Assembly (NCBI GenBank): GCA_937898635.1 | Contig: CALEJW010000146.1 | Location: 1-13,500, forward strand | DNA from: an uncultured Pseudomonadota bacterium | GTDB lineage: Bacteria; Pseudomonadota; Gammaproteobacteria; Burkholderiales; Usitatibacteraceae | Direction of reading: 5' to 3' | DNA length: 13,500 nt | Shown: piece by piece, positions 7,383-13,500 of the stretch | How the letters are laid out: each line of letters begins with the position of its first letter | Numbering within the stretch: the stretch's first letter is position 1 | The notes under the pieces: model-generated | What the model was told of the DNA's origin: nothing | Database searches by the model: none | Seen by the model: only the letters and a program-made list of their open reading frames with translations | Program-made: the position numbers and the translations under genes

Positions 7383-8309
7383 ATGAGCACACTCGTCATT
7401 GCCGAACACGACAACGCGAAGCTCAAGCCCGGCACCGCCAACGCCGTGACCGCGGCCGCGAAGATGGGGGGCGACGTGCACGTGCTGGTCGCGGGGCAGG
7501 GCTGCGCGGCCGCCGCCGCGGAAGCGGCGAAGCTCGCCGGCGTGGCCAAGGTCCTGGTGGCCGAAGCCGCCCACTACGCCGGGGCGCTCCCGGAGAACCT
7601 CGCCGCGCTCGTGGTGCCGCTCGCCAAGGGCTACAGCCACGTGGTCGCGGCGGCCACCGCCGTGGGCAAGGGCTTCATGCCGCGCGTGGCGGCGCTGCTC
7701 GACGCGGCCCAGGTCTCCGAGATCGTCGCGGTCGAGTCCCCGGACACCTTCGTGCGCCCCATCTACGCCGGCAACGCTTTCGCGACGGTGCAGTCCCCTG
7801 ACCCGGTGAAGGTCGTGACCGTGCGCGCGACCGGCTTCGACGAGGCCGCGGCGACGGGCTCGGCTCCCGTGGAGAGCATTCCCGCCGGGCCGGACGCCGC
7901 GAAATCGAAACTCATCGGCCAGGAGCTCACGAAATCGGCGCGCCCGGAGCTGGTGGCCGCGCGGCGCGTGGTCTCCGGCGGGCGCGGCGTCGGCAGCGCC
8001 GAGAACTTCAAGATGATCGAGGCCCTCGCCGACAAGCTGGGCGCGGCGATCGGCGCCTCGCGCGCGGCCGTGGACTCCGGCTACGTCCCGAACGACTACC
8101 AGGTCGGCCAGACCGGCAAGATCGTCGCCCCCGAGCTCTACATCGCGGTGGGGATCTCCGGCGCGATCCAGCACCTCGCGGGGATGAAGGACAGCCGGGT
8201 GATCGTCGCGATCAACAAGGATCCCGAGGCGCCCATCTTCCAGGTGGCCGACTACGGGCTCGCCGGCGACCTCTTCCAGCTCGTCCCGGAACTCACCGCG
8301 CAGCTCTGA
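7383..8309 (+). CDS. etfA: electron transfer flavoprotein, alpha subunit
   Basis: FAD-carrying subunit that accepts electrons from acyl-CoA dehydrogenases and passes them to ETF:ubiquinone oxidoreductase, which is not encoded here. It has 308 residues, the usual length. The N-terminal domain (1-about 185) is typical, starting MSTLVIAEHDNAKLK. The C-terminal FAD domain contains VVSGGRGVGS (196-205), VGQTGKIVAPELYIAVGISG (241-260), and INKDPEAPIFQVADYGL (277-293). The start abuts the etfB stop with no intervening base, so the two subunits are probably translated in step. A 40-bp gap leads to the acyl-CoA dehydrogenase. Confidence 0.96.
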   Translation: MSTLVIAEHDNAKLKPGTANAVTAAAKMGGDVHVLVAGQGCAAAAAEAAKLAGVAKVLVAEAAHYAGALPENLAALVVPLAKGYSHVVAAATAVGKGFMPRVAALLDAAQVSEIVAVESPDTFVRPIYAGNAFATVQSPDPVKVVTVRATGFDEAAATGSAPVESIPAGPDAAKSKLIGQELTKSARPELVAARRVVSGGRGVGSAENFKMIEALADKLGAAIGASRAAVDSGYVPNDYQVGQTGKIVAPELYIAVGISGAIQHLAGMKDSRVIVAINKDPEAPIFQVADYGLAGDLFQLVPELTAQL

Positions 8310-8349
8310 ACCGCGCCGCGACCGCAACCGGCAACCCAGGAGAAGCCTC

Positions 8350-10140
8350 GTGGCCGAATACGCCGCCCCCCTGAAGGACATGCAGTTCGTGCTGAAGCAC
8401 GTCGTCGGGCTCGACCAGGTGAACACCCTGCCGGGCTGGGACGAGGTGACCGAGGACGTGGTGGACGCGATCCTCGAGGAGGCCGCGAAGTTCGCCGGCG
8501 AGGTCCTCTCGCCCCTCAACGCGACCGGCGACAAGGCGGGCGCCACCTTGAAGGACGGCCAGGTGATCACCGCGCCCGGCTTCAAGGAGGCCTACCAGCG
8601 CTTCGTCGAGGGCGGCTGGGGCAACGTGATCTCCCCGCCGGAGTACGGCGGCCAGGGGCTGCCGGCGATCCTCAACACGCCGATCGAGGAGATGTGGGGC
8701 TCGGCCAACATCGCCTTCAAGCTCTGCCCGATGCTCACGCTGGGCGCCGTCGAGGCCCTGCACCACAACGCGAGCGAGGAGCTGAAGAAGCGCTTCCTGC
8801 CCAGCATGGTCTCGGGCAAGTGGTCGGGCACCATGAACCTCACCGAGCCCCAGGCCGGCAGCGACCTCTCGCTCGTGCGCACCAAGGCCGTCCCGCAGCC
8901 CGACGGCACCTACCGCCTCACGGGCCAGAAGATCTTCATCACCTACGGCGACCAGGACTACACCGAGAACATCATCCACACGGTGCTCGCGAGGATCGAG
9001 GGGGCGCCCGAGGGCGTGAAGGGCATCTCGCTCTTCGTCGTGCCCAAGGTCCTGGTGAAGGCGGACGGCACGCTCGGCGAGCGAAACGGCGTGAAGTGCG
9101 TCTCGATCGAGCACAAGATGGGCATCCACGCGAGCCCCACCGCGGTGATCGCCTACGAGAACGCCGTCGGCCACCTCGTGGGCGAGGCCAACCGCGGGCT
9201 CGAGTACATGTTCGTGATGATGAACGCGGCCCGCCTGGGCGTGGGCCTGGAGGGCGTGTCCATCTCCGAGCGCGCCTACCAGAGGGCGCGCGAATGGGCG
9301 CTCGAGCGCCTGCAGGGACGCCCCGTGGGCGTCGCGGGCGCGGCCAGGACCGCGCCCATCATCCAGCACCCCGACGTGAAGCGCATGCTCCTCACGATGA
9401 AGGCCTGCGCGGAGGCCATGCGCGCGCTCGCCTACCAGGTGTCCGCGCTCCTCGACCGGGCGCGCCGCCACCCCGACGAGGCCGAGCGCCGCCGCTGCCA
9501 GGCGCTGGTCGATCTCCTGATCCCCGTGGTGAAGGGCTGGTCCACGGAGACCGGCATCGAGGTCGCCTCGCTGGGCATCCAGGTGCACGGCGGCATGGGC
9601 TTCATCGAGGAGACGGGTGCGGCGCAGCACCTGCGCGACGCGCGCATCTCCACCATCTACGAGGGCACCACCGGCATCCAGGCGAACGACCTCGTCGGCC
9701 GCAAGGTCGGGCGCGAGTCGGGGGCCACCATGAAGGCGCTCGTCGCCGAGATGCGCGCGGTGCAGGCCTCGCTCGCCGCGACCGGCGACGCCGAGCTTCG
9801 CGCCATCGGCTCGCGCTTCGCGGCCGCGGTGGACGCGCTCGAGCGCGCCACGGCCTGGATCGTGGCGACCTACGCCGACGATCCGGGCGCCGTCGCGGCG
9901 GGTTCCGTCTACTACCTCAAGCTCGCGGGGCTCGCCGCGGGCGGCTGGATGATGGGACGCTCGGCGCTCGCCGCCACCGCGCAGCTCGCGGCGGGCGGGG
10001 GCGACGAGACCTTCCTCAAGGGCAAGCGGCTCACCGCGCGCTTCTTCGCCGAGCACCTCCTGCCGCAGGTGGACGCGCTGGCCGAGTCCCTCATGTCCGG
10101 CGGGCAGCTCGTCCGCGCCGCCGAGGAGGCCTTCGTCTGA
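8350..10140 (+). CDS. acyl-CoA dehydrogenase, DmdC-like long form (GTG start)
   Basis: FAD-dependent alpha,beta-dehydrogenation of an acyl-CoA, with ETF as electron acceptor. At 596 residues it belongs to the long ACAD subfamily that includes 3-methylmercaptopropionyl-CoA dehydrogenase (DmdC). Features in order: the short N-terminal extension (YAAPLKDMQFVL, 4-15), the helical N-domain, the FAD-binding middle segment MNLTEPQAGSDLSLVRTKA (162-180), the flavin and catalytic region ending in IYEGTTGIQANDLVGRK (436-452), and an extra C-terminal domain (about 455-590). E438 fits the catalytic base position known for DmdC-type enzymes. Translation starts at GTG: AGGAG (8338-8342) lies 7 nt upstream and homologues begin at the same place. 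Substrate is unknown; linkage to etfBA is common in betaproteobacteria. Confidence 0.93.
   Translation: MAEYAAPLKDMQFVLKHVVGLDQVNTLPGWDEVTEDVVDAILEEAAKFAGEVLSPLNATGDKAGATLKDGQVITAPGFKEAYQRFVEGGWGNVISPPEYGGQGLPAILNTPIEEMWGSANIAFKLCPMLTLGAVEALHHNASEELKKRFLPSMVSGKWSGTMNLTEPQAGSDLSLVRTKAVPQPDGTYRLTGQKIFITYGDQDYTENIIHTVLARIEGAPEGVKGISLFVVPKVLVKADGTLGERNGVKCVSIEHKMGIHASPTAVIAYENAVGHLVGEANRGLEYMFVMMNAARLGVGLEGVSISERAYQRAREWALERLQGRPVGVAGAARTAPIIQHPDVKRMLLTMKACAEAMRALAYQVSALLDRARRHPDEAERRRCQALVDLLIPVVKGWSTETGIEVASLGIQVHGGMGFIEETGAAQHLRDARISTIYEGTTGIQANDLVGRKVGRESGATMKALVAEMRAVQASLAATGDAELRAIGSRFAAAVDALERATAWIVATYADDPGAVAAGSVYYLKLAGLAAGGWMMGRSALAATAQLAAGGGDETFLKGKRLTARFFAEHLLPQVDALAESLMSGGQLVRAAEEAFV
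10123..10139 (+). promoter_or_regulatory. strong Shine-Dalgarno with apparent CTG start codon
   Basis: GAGGAGG (10123-10129), inside the last codons of the acyl-CoA dehydrogenase, sits 7 nt before CTG (10137-10139). That CTG overlaps the dehydrogenase TGA (10138-10140). No ATG, GTG or TTG in this frame is close by. The next GTG, about 110 bp inside the gene, would delete the first conserved EIGDKT motif. The geometry is that of a coupled ATGA-type junction with C in place of A. Confidence 0.6.
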
Positions 10141-10700
10141 TCGAGGCGCTCGCCGTCTCGACCGGCGTCGTCGCGCTGGCCGAGATCGGGGACAAGACCC
10201 AGCTCCTCACGCTCGTCCTCGCGGCCCGCTACCGCCGGCCCTGGCCGATCGTGGCGGGCATCTTCGTGGCGACGATCGTGAACCACGGGATCGCGGGCGC
10301 CATCGGCGCCTGGCTCACGAAGGCGGTGGGCCCGGAGGCGATGCGCTGGATCCTCGGGCTTTCCTTCCTCGCGATGGCGGCGTGGATGCTCGTCCCCGAC
10401 AAGCTCGACGAAGACGACGCCGCCGGCCGCAAGCTGGGGGGCGTCTTCGCCACCACGACGGTGCTCTTCTTCCTGGTGGAGATCGGCGACAAGACGCAGA
10501 TCGCGACCGTGGCGCTCGCCGCGCGCTTCGAGGCGCTGGCGGCGGTCGTCCTCGGCACCACGCTCGGGATGCTCCTCGCCAACGCGCCCGTGGCCTTCTT
10601 CGGGGAGGCGCTCTCGCGCAGGCTCCCGGTGCGCGCCGTGCACGTCGTGGCCGCGGCGGTGTTCGCCGCGATGGGGGTTGCGGTCCTTCTGCTGGGTTGA
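10137..10700 (+). CDS. Gdt1/TMEM165 (UPF0016) family membrane protein, probable Mn2+ (or Ca2+) exporter
   Basis: An inner-membrane cation transporter of a family whose bacterial members (for example Vibrio MneA) export manganese. From CTG at 10137 it is 187 residues, a normal bacterial length. It shows the family's two duplicated motifs, AEIGDKTQ (15-22) and VEIGDKTQ (114-121), whose acidic residues line the ion path. About six membrane helices are visible, with a short acidic linker (PDKLDEDD, 87-94) between the halves. The start is decided by the strong Shine-Dalgarno in the preceding gene and by homologues beginning just before the EALxVSTGVVALAE segment; ATC at 10140 is the alternative. 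No Mn-sensing riboswitch precedes it. Placement after a catabolic dehydrogenase has no obvious metabolic logic. Confidence 0.85.
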   Translation: MIEALAVSTGVVALAEIGDKTQLLTLVLAARYRRPWPIVAGIFVATIVNHGIAGAIGAWLTKAVGPEAMRWILGLSFLAMAAWMLVPDKLDEDDAAGRKLGGVFATTTVLFFLVEIGDKTQIATVALAARFEALAAVVLGTTLGMLLANAPVAFFGEALSRRLPVRAVHVVAAAVFAAMGVAVLLLG

Positions 10701-10708
10701 GGCGGGGT

Positions 10709-11680
10709 TCAGGCCGCGACGGCCTGGCGGGCGGCGGCGCCGGTCGCGATTTCGTGGAAGTGGCAGACCCGGGAGCCGCCCTGCTCGCGGGAGAGCCGCT
10801 TCGCCTCGGCCATGGCGCGCTCCGCGTCCGCGAGGATGCCCGCCTTGCCGGCGCCGAAGCGGTACTCGGTGACGCCGGCGCTCGCCGTGAGCTGGACTTC
10901 CTGTCCCGGCGCGATCTCGCAGGGGCTCGCGTCGATCGCGGCGAGGATCCGCTCCATCACCTGCTTCAGGGCCCGGTTGCGGTGCAGGCCGACGATGAAC
11001 TCGTCCGCGCCCCAGCGCGCCACCCAGTCGCCGCGGCGCACGTTGAGCTGCAGCAGGGCCGCCACGTGCGAGATGCAGGCGTCCCCGGCGCTGTGGCCGT
11101 GGGCCTCGTTGATGGCCTTGAAGCCGTTCAGGTCGAAGAAGGCGACGTGGAAGGATTCCAGGTCGCGCTCCGCCCGGGCGATCTCCTCGACGAGGCGCTT
11201 CTCGCCGGCGCGGCGGTTGTAGATGCCGGTGAGGTCGTCGGAGTCGGAGACGCGCTCCAGGCGGCTGATGGTCTCGTTCAGCTGCGTGAGGGTGTACTGG
11301 GTGCCCTCCATGAGGCGCCCGGCCTGGTCGGGGAAGTTCACCGGCAGGTCGGGGAGCTTGCGGCTCTCGAGGTAGCCGCGCAGCGCCTCCGCCGTGAGGT
11401 CCACGGGCACGAGGAGCTCGCGCAGCAGCCAGAGCGTGCCGAGGAAGCCGGCGAAGGTGGCGAGCACGAGCGCGGCGAGGAGCGGGTACATCTCGGCCCA
11501 GTCCGCGCGGGCGACCAGCAGGTACACGATGAAGACCGCGAGCGGGGTCTGCGCGCTCACGAACGCGGCCGCCGCGAACTTGCGCGCGTAGCTCAGGCGC
11601 AGGGAAGGCATCGCGACCATGCGCCGGTAGATCGCCATGCGCCCGACCACGGTGGAGCCGGGGGGAATCTTGCTGGGCAT
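10709..11680 (-). CDS. membrane-anchored diguanylate cyclase (GGDEF domain, GADEF motif)
   Basis: Predicted to make the second messenger c-di-GMP at the inner membrane. The 323-residue order is: cytoplasmic N-terminus, helix 1 (about 36-57), a very short outer loop, helix 2 (about 66-88), a HAMP-like linker (about 90-145), and a GGDEF domain starting DDLTGIYNRR (148-157). FFDLNGFKAINEAHGH (181-196) is the metal and substrate region. The signature is GADEF (224-228), with alanine for the second glycine. The inhibitory I-site RxxD is present as RRGD (215-218). There is no EAL domain and no room for a periplasmic sensor, so input is probably via membrane or HAMP. GGAGG (forward 11686-11690) lies 5 nt before the ATG. 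Its stop is 8 bp from the convergent Gdt1 gene. Confidence 0.88.
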   Translation of the reverse strand: MPSKIPPGSTVVGRMAIYRRMVAMPSLRLSYARKFAAAAFVSAQTPLAVFIVYLLVARADWAEMYPLLAALVLATFAGFLGTLWLLRELLVPVDLTAEALRGYLESRKLPDLPVNFPDQAGRLMEGTQYTLTQLNETISRLERVSDSDDLTGIYNRRAGEKRLVEEIARAERDLESFHVAFFDLNGFKAINEAHGHSAGDACISHVAALLQLNVRRGDWVARWGADEFIVGLHRNRALKQVMERILAAIDASPCEIAPGQEVQLTASAGVTEYRFGAGKAGILADAERAMAEAKRLSREQGGSRVCHFHEIATGAAARQAVAA

Positions 11681-11713
11681 CGCGGCCTCCGAAGCTAACG
11701 TCCGTATTCTGGC

Positions 11714-11739
11714 GGCTTGACCCCCGTCGGCGTCAAGCC
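11714..11739 (-). other. stem-loop at the 3' end of the FAH-family gene
   Basis: GGCTTGAC (11714-11721) pairs with GTCAAGCC (11732-11739) around a 10-nt GC-rich loop. The FAH-family TGA (11733-11735) lies inside the stem. On the minus strand no U-run follows, so termination may be partial and the diguanylate cyclase gene 52 bp downstream could be read through. A TTGACG in this stem resembles a -35 element, but no convincing -10 follows. Confidence 0.5.
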
Positions 11740-12632
11740 CCGATGGGGTTTCGCAGCGTGCCGATGCCCTCGATCTCGGTCTCCAGCAGGTCGCCGGGCT
11801 TCAGGAACTCCGGGGGCGTCCTCGCGAAGCCCACGCCCTCGGGCGTGCCCGTCGAGAGGATGTCGCCCGCCTCGAGCGTCATGCCCAGGGAGAGGTCCTG
11901 GAGGAGCCGCGGCAGCTTGAAGTAGAGGAACTTCGTGCTGGAATCCTGCTTGGTGACCCCGTTCACGCGGCAGCTCACGCGCAGGTTGGCGTGGTCGAGG
12001 CTGTCGGCGGTGACCAGCACCGGGCCCATGGGGCAGGTGCCGTCGAGGCTCTTGCCCTTGTGCCACTGGCCGCCGTGGCGGCGCTGGATGTCGCGCCAGC
12101 TCACGTCGTTCACCACCGTGTAGCCCCAGACGTGGTTCATCGCGTCCTCGGCCTGGATGTTCTTGCCGCCGGGGCCGATCACGACGCCCAGCTCCACTTC
12201 CCAGTCGAGGGAGGTGGAGATCGCGGGATCGAAGGGCACCGTGTCGAAGGGGCCCGTGACCGCGGTGGGCGCCTTGCTGAAGAAGACGGGCCACTGGGGA
12301 AGCTCGCGCTTGTCCTGGAGCTTCTTCGCGCCTTCCTCGAAGTGCTCGAGGTAGTTCCAGCCCACGCAGAAGACGTTCTTGGCCGGCCGCGGGATCGGCG
12401 CATGGAGCTTCACCTCCGTCATCGCGACGGCGCCGGCGGGAGGCTTGGCGGCGAGCGCGTCGAGCGCCTTCCGCGCCGCGGCGCCGCCGCGGATGATCCC
12501 GAGCATCGTCGAGAAGTCCACGCCGTCGACCGGGGCGACCGAGGCCGGGATGTCGACGATGCGGTTGCCCTCGACGACGAGGCCCGGGCGGGGGTTGCCG
12601 CCGGCGGCGGGGGAATAGGTGACGAGCTTCAA
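11733..12632 (-). CDS. fumarylacetoacetate hydrolase (FAH)-family protein (TTG start)
   Basis: A metal-dependent C-C hydrolase, isomerase or decarboxylase fold of the FAHD1/HpcE type, 299 residues. The N-terminal domain (1-about 75) precedes the catalytic beta-roll. Visible landmarks are VGWNYLEHFEE (90-100, with H97), metal ligands E145 and E147 in DWEVELG (143-149), D176 in VVNDVSWRD (173-181), K194, TCPMGP (199-204) and STGTPEGVG (260-268). These fit acylpyruvate or ring-cleavage-product hydrolases, but the substrate cannot be told from sequence. The start is TTG (forward CAA at 12630-12632), supported by AGGAG (complement of 12640-12644) 7 nt upstream and the MKLVTY N-terminus typical of the family. 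It is 64 bp downstream of the hydratase on the same strand. Confidence 0.9.
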   Translation of the reverse strand: MKLVTYSPAAGGNPRPGLVVEGNRIVDIPASVAPVDGVDFSTMLGIIRGGAAARKALDALAAKPPAGAVAMTEVKLHAPIPRPAKNVFCVGWNYLEHFEEGAKKLQDKRELPQWPVFFSKAPTAVTGPFDTVPFDPAISTSLDWEVELGVVIGPGGKNIQAEDAMNHVWGYTVVNDVSWRDIQRRHGGQWHKGKSLDGTCPMGPVLVTADSLDHANLRVSCRVNGVTKQDSSTKFLYFKLPRLLQDLSLGMTLEAGDILSTGTPEGVGFARTPPEFLKPGDLLETEIEGIGTLRNPIGA

Positions 12633-12676
12633 GGGCGTTCTCCTGGCGATGTCGCAGGGATTGCGGGGTGTGGGGG

Positions 12677-12694
12677 CGCCGGCGCGGGCCGGCG
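12677..12694 (-). other. GC stem-loop between hydratase and FAH-family genes
   Basis: CGCCGGC (12677-12683) and GCCGGCG (12688-12694) form a perfect 7-bp stem with a 4-nt loop, three bases after the hydratase stop in transcript order. No U-run follows. It could protect the hydratase message end or weaken readthrough into the FAH-family gene. GC-only stems of this size also arise by chance in such DNA. Confidence 0.4.
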
Positions 12695-12696
12695 GT

Positions 12697-13464
12697 TCAG
12701 TCGTTCTTCCAGGCCGGCGCGCGCTTTTCCAGGAAGGCGTTCACGCCCTCGAGCTGGTCGCCGTGGTCGAAGAGGTCCATGAAGCGCTCGCGCTCCAGCG
12801 CGAGGCCCGCGCGGCGCGGCACGGCGTTGCGCGCGTTGTGGATGAGGCCCTTGCAGAACTCCACCGCGCGGGGCGAAAGTGTGGCCACGCGGGAGGCGAT
12901 CTCGCGCGCCTTCGGGAGCGCGAGGCCCTTGTCCACCACCTCCTCGACGAGGCCGATGCGAAGCGCCGTGGGGGCGTCCACGCGCTCGTTGGTGAGGATC
13001 ATGCGCTTGGCCCAGCCCTCGCCCACGAGCCCGGGCAGGTTCTGCGTGCCGCAGCCGGCGGGAAGGAGCCCCACGGCCGGCTCCGGCAGCGCCATCTGCG
13101 CGTGGGATTCCGCGATGCGCAGGTCGCAGGCGAGGCAGCACTCGAGCCCGCCGCCCATGGCGTAGCCGTTGATCGCGGCGAGGGTGACGAAGCGCGCGTT
13201 CATGAGCGCCTCGAAGGCCGAGCCGAAGCAGGCGATGAAGTGGCGCGCGTACACCTTGTCGCCGGCGAACTTCTTGAGGTCCGCCCCGGCCGAGAAGAAC
13301 TTCTCGCCGGCGCCGGTGATCACGGCGGCATAGACCGAGCGGTCGGCATCGAGCTCGCGCACCAGTTGCTCGAGCGCGCGCAGGTCTTCGGGGGTCCAGG
13401 TGTTCGCGGGGGGATTGTCGAGGGTGATGAGGGCGGTGTGGCCGTCGATCGTGTGCTTGAGCAT
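12697..13464 (-). CDS. enoyl-CoA hydratase/isomerase (crotonase family)
   Basis: Crotonase-fold enzyme acting on CoA thioesters, most likely hydration of a 2-enoyl-CoA. It has 255 residues, standard length. Oxyanion-hole segments are FSAGADLK (57-64) and GYAMGGG (100-106). The two catalytic glutamates of true hydratases are both present and 20 residues apart: E108 (GGGLEC) and E128 (LPEPAVG), matching Glu144 and Glu164 of mitochondrial hydratase. The C-terminal helix motif (about 238-252, EGVNAFLEKRAPAW) is typical. The start ATG is preceded by GAGGG (complement of 13475-13479), which overlaps the stop of the gene upstream on the same strand. The exact substrate is unknown; it may serve the acyl-CoA pathway on the other strand. 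Confidence 0.92.
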   Translation of the reverse strand: MLKHTIDGHTALITLDNPPANTWTPEDLRALEQLVRELDADRSVYAAVITGAGEKFFSAGADLKKFAGDKVYARHFIACFGSAFEALMNARFVTLAAINGYAMGGGLECCLACDLRIAESHAQMALPEPAVGLLPAGCGTQNLPGLVGEGWAKRMILTNERVDAPTALRIGLVEEVVDKGLALPKAREIASRVATLSPRAVEFCKGLIHNARNAVPRRAGLALERERFMDLFDHGDQLEGVNAFLEKRAPAWKND

Positions 13465-13477
13465 GGGGGCGCGGCCC

Positions 13478-13500
13478 TCAGGGGGCCGGGTTCTTGAGGT
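13478..13500 (-). CDS. 3' end of an unidentified gene (partial, window edge)
   Basis: Reading leftward from the window end, one frame encodes LKNPAP followed by TGA (forward TCA at 13478-13480). All six codons end in G or C. The stop lies 13 bp before the hydratase ATG, as expected for tightly packed co-directional genes. Too few residues remain to name the product. Confidence 0.4.

Noticed and set aside
6582..8585. 667-codon open frame on the minus strand across etfB and etfA, and similar long antisense frames elsewhere
   Set aside because: They run opposite clear, full-length conserved genes. Their translations are rich in Arg, His and Gly with no domain pattern, as expected for the shadow of high-GC3 coding sequence.
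11714..11739. Promoter for the diguanylate cyclase using TTGACG in the FAH 3' end
   Set aside because: No acceptable -10 hexamer occurs at 16-19 bp, so the -35-like match alone is not enough.
4919..13464. A dedicated DMSP/methylmercaptopropionate degradation cluster
   Set aside because: No dmdA-like gene is present, the crotonase is on the other strand, and DmdB/DmdC-like proteins are common in general acyl-CoA metabolism. Kept only as a low-interest possibility.
1..13500. Mobile elements, CRISPR arrays, tRNA/rRNA genes, toxin-antitoxin or phage genes
   Set aside because: No terminal inverted repeats, direct-repeat arrays, cloverleaf sequences or matching proteins were seen. Codon use is uniform across the window.

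Overview
The window is very GC-rich, with dense gene packing, near-universal G/C at third codon positions, and typical AGGAG ribosome binding sites beside several GTG/TTG starts. The proteins look betaproteobacterial (Burkholderiales/Rhodocyclales-like); this is a judgement from protein style and gene order, not a search. There is no rRNA, tRNA, CRISPR array, transposase, phage gene or obvious foreign island. It reads as a chromosomal catabolic region.

Plus strand, 1-10700. A short piece at the left edge looks like the 3' end of an unknown gene. It is followed by a strong UUCG hairpin and a candidate promoter. A long co-directional run then begins: two ATPases (LivG, LivF), the periplasmic binding protein, two permeases (LivH, LivM) and an AMP-forming acyl-CoA synthetase, with 0-80 bp between genes. 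An internal promoter region around 6580-6605 carries an extended -10 element that touches an 18-bp perfect palindrome of the PsrA type. After it come etfB, etfA, a ~600-residue DmdC-like acyl-CoA dehydrogenase and a small Gdt1/TMEM165-family membrane protein. The last gene appears to start at a CTG codon overlapping the dehydrogenase stop.

Minus strand, 13500-10709. Running leftward are the last codons of an unknown gene, an enoyl-CoA hydratase, a fumarylacetoacetate hydrolase-family protein (TTG start) and a membrane-anchored diguanylate cyclase with a GADEF active-site motif. The cyclase and the Gdt1 gene converge with only 8 bp between their stop codons.

How it fits together (inference): a carboxylic acid or branched/short-chain substrate is bound in the periplasm and imported by the Liv-type ABC transporter. 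The synthetase makes the CoA thioester and the acyl-CoA dehydrogenase oxidises it. Electrons pass to ETF and on to an ETF:quinone oxidoreductase encoded elsewhere. The hydratase and FAH-family enzyme on the other strand could act later in acyl or ring-cleavage catabolism. I found no clear new biological system. The points most worth checking are the asymmetric ABC ATPase pair, the PsrA-like operator on the etf promoter, and the CTG start.
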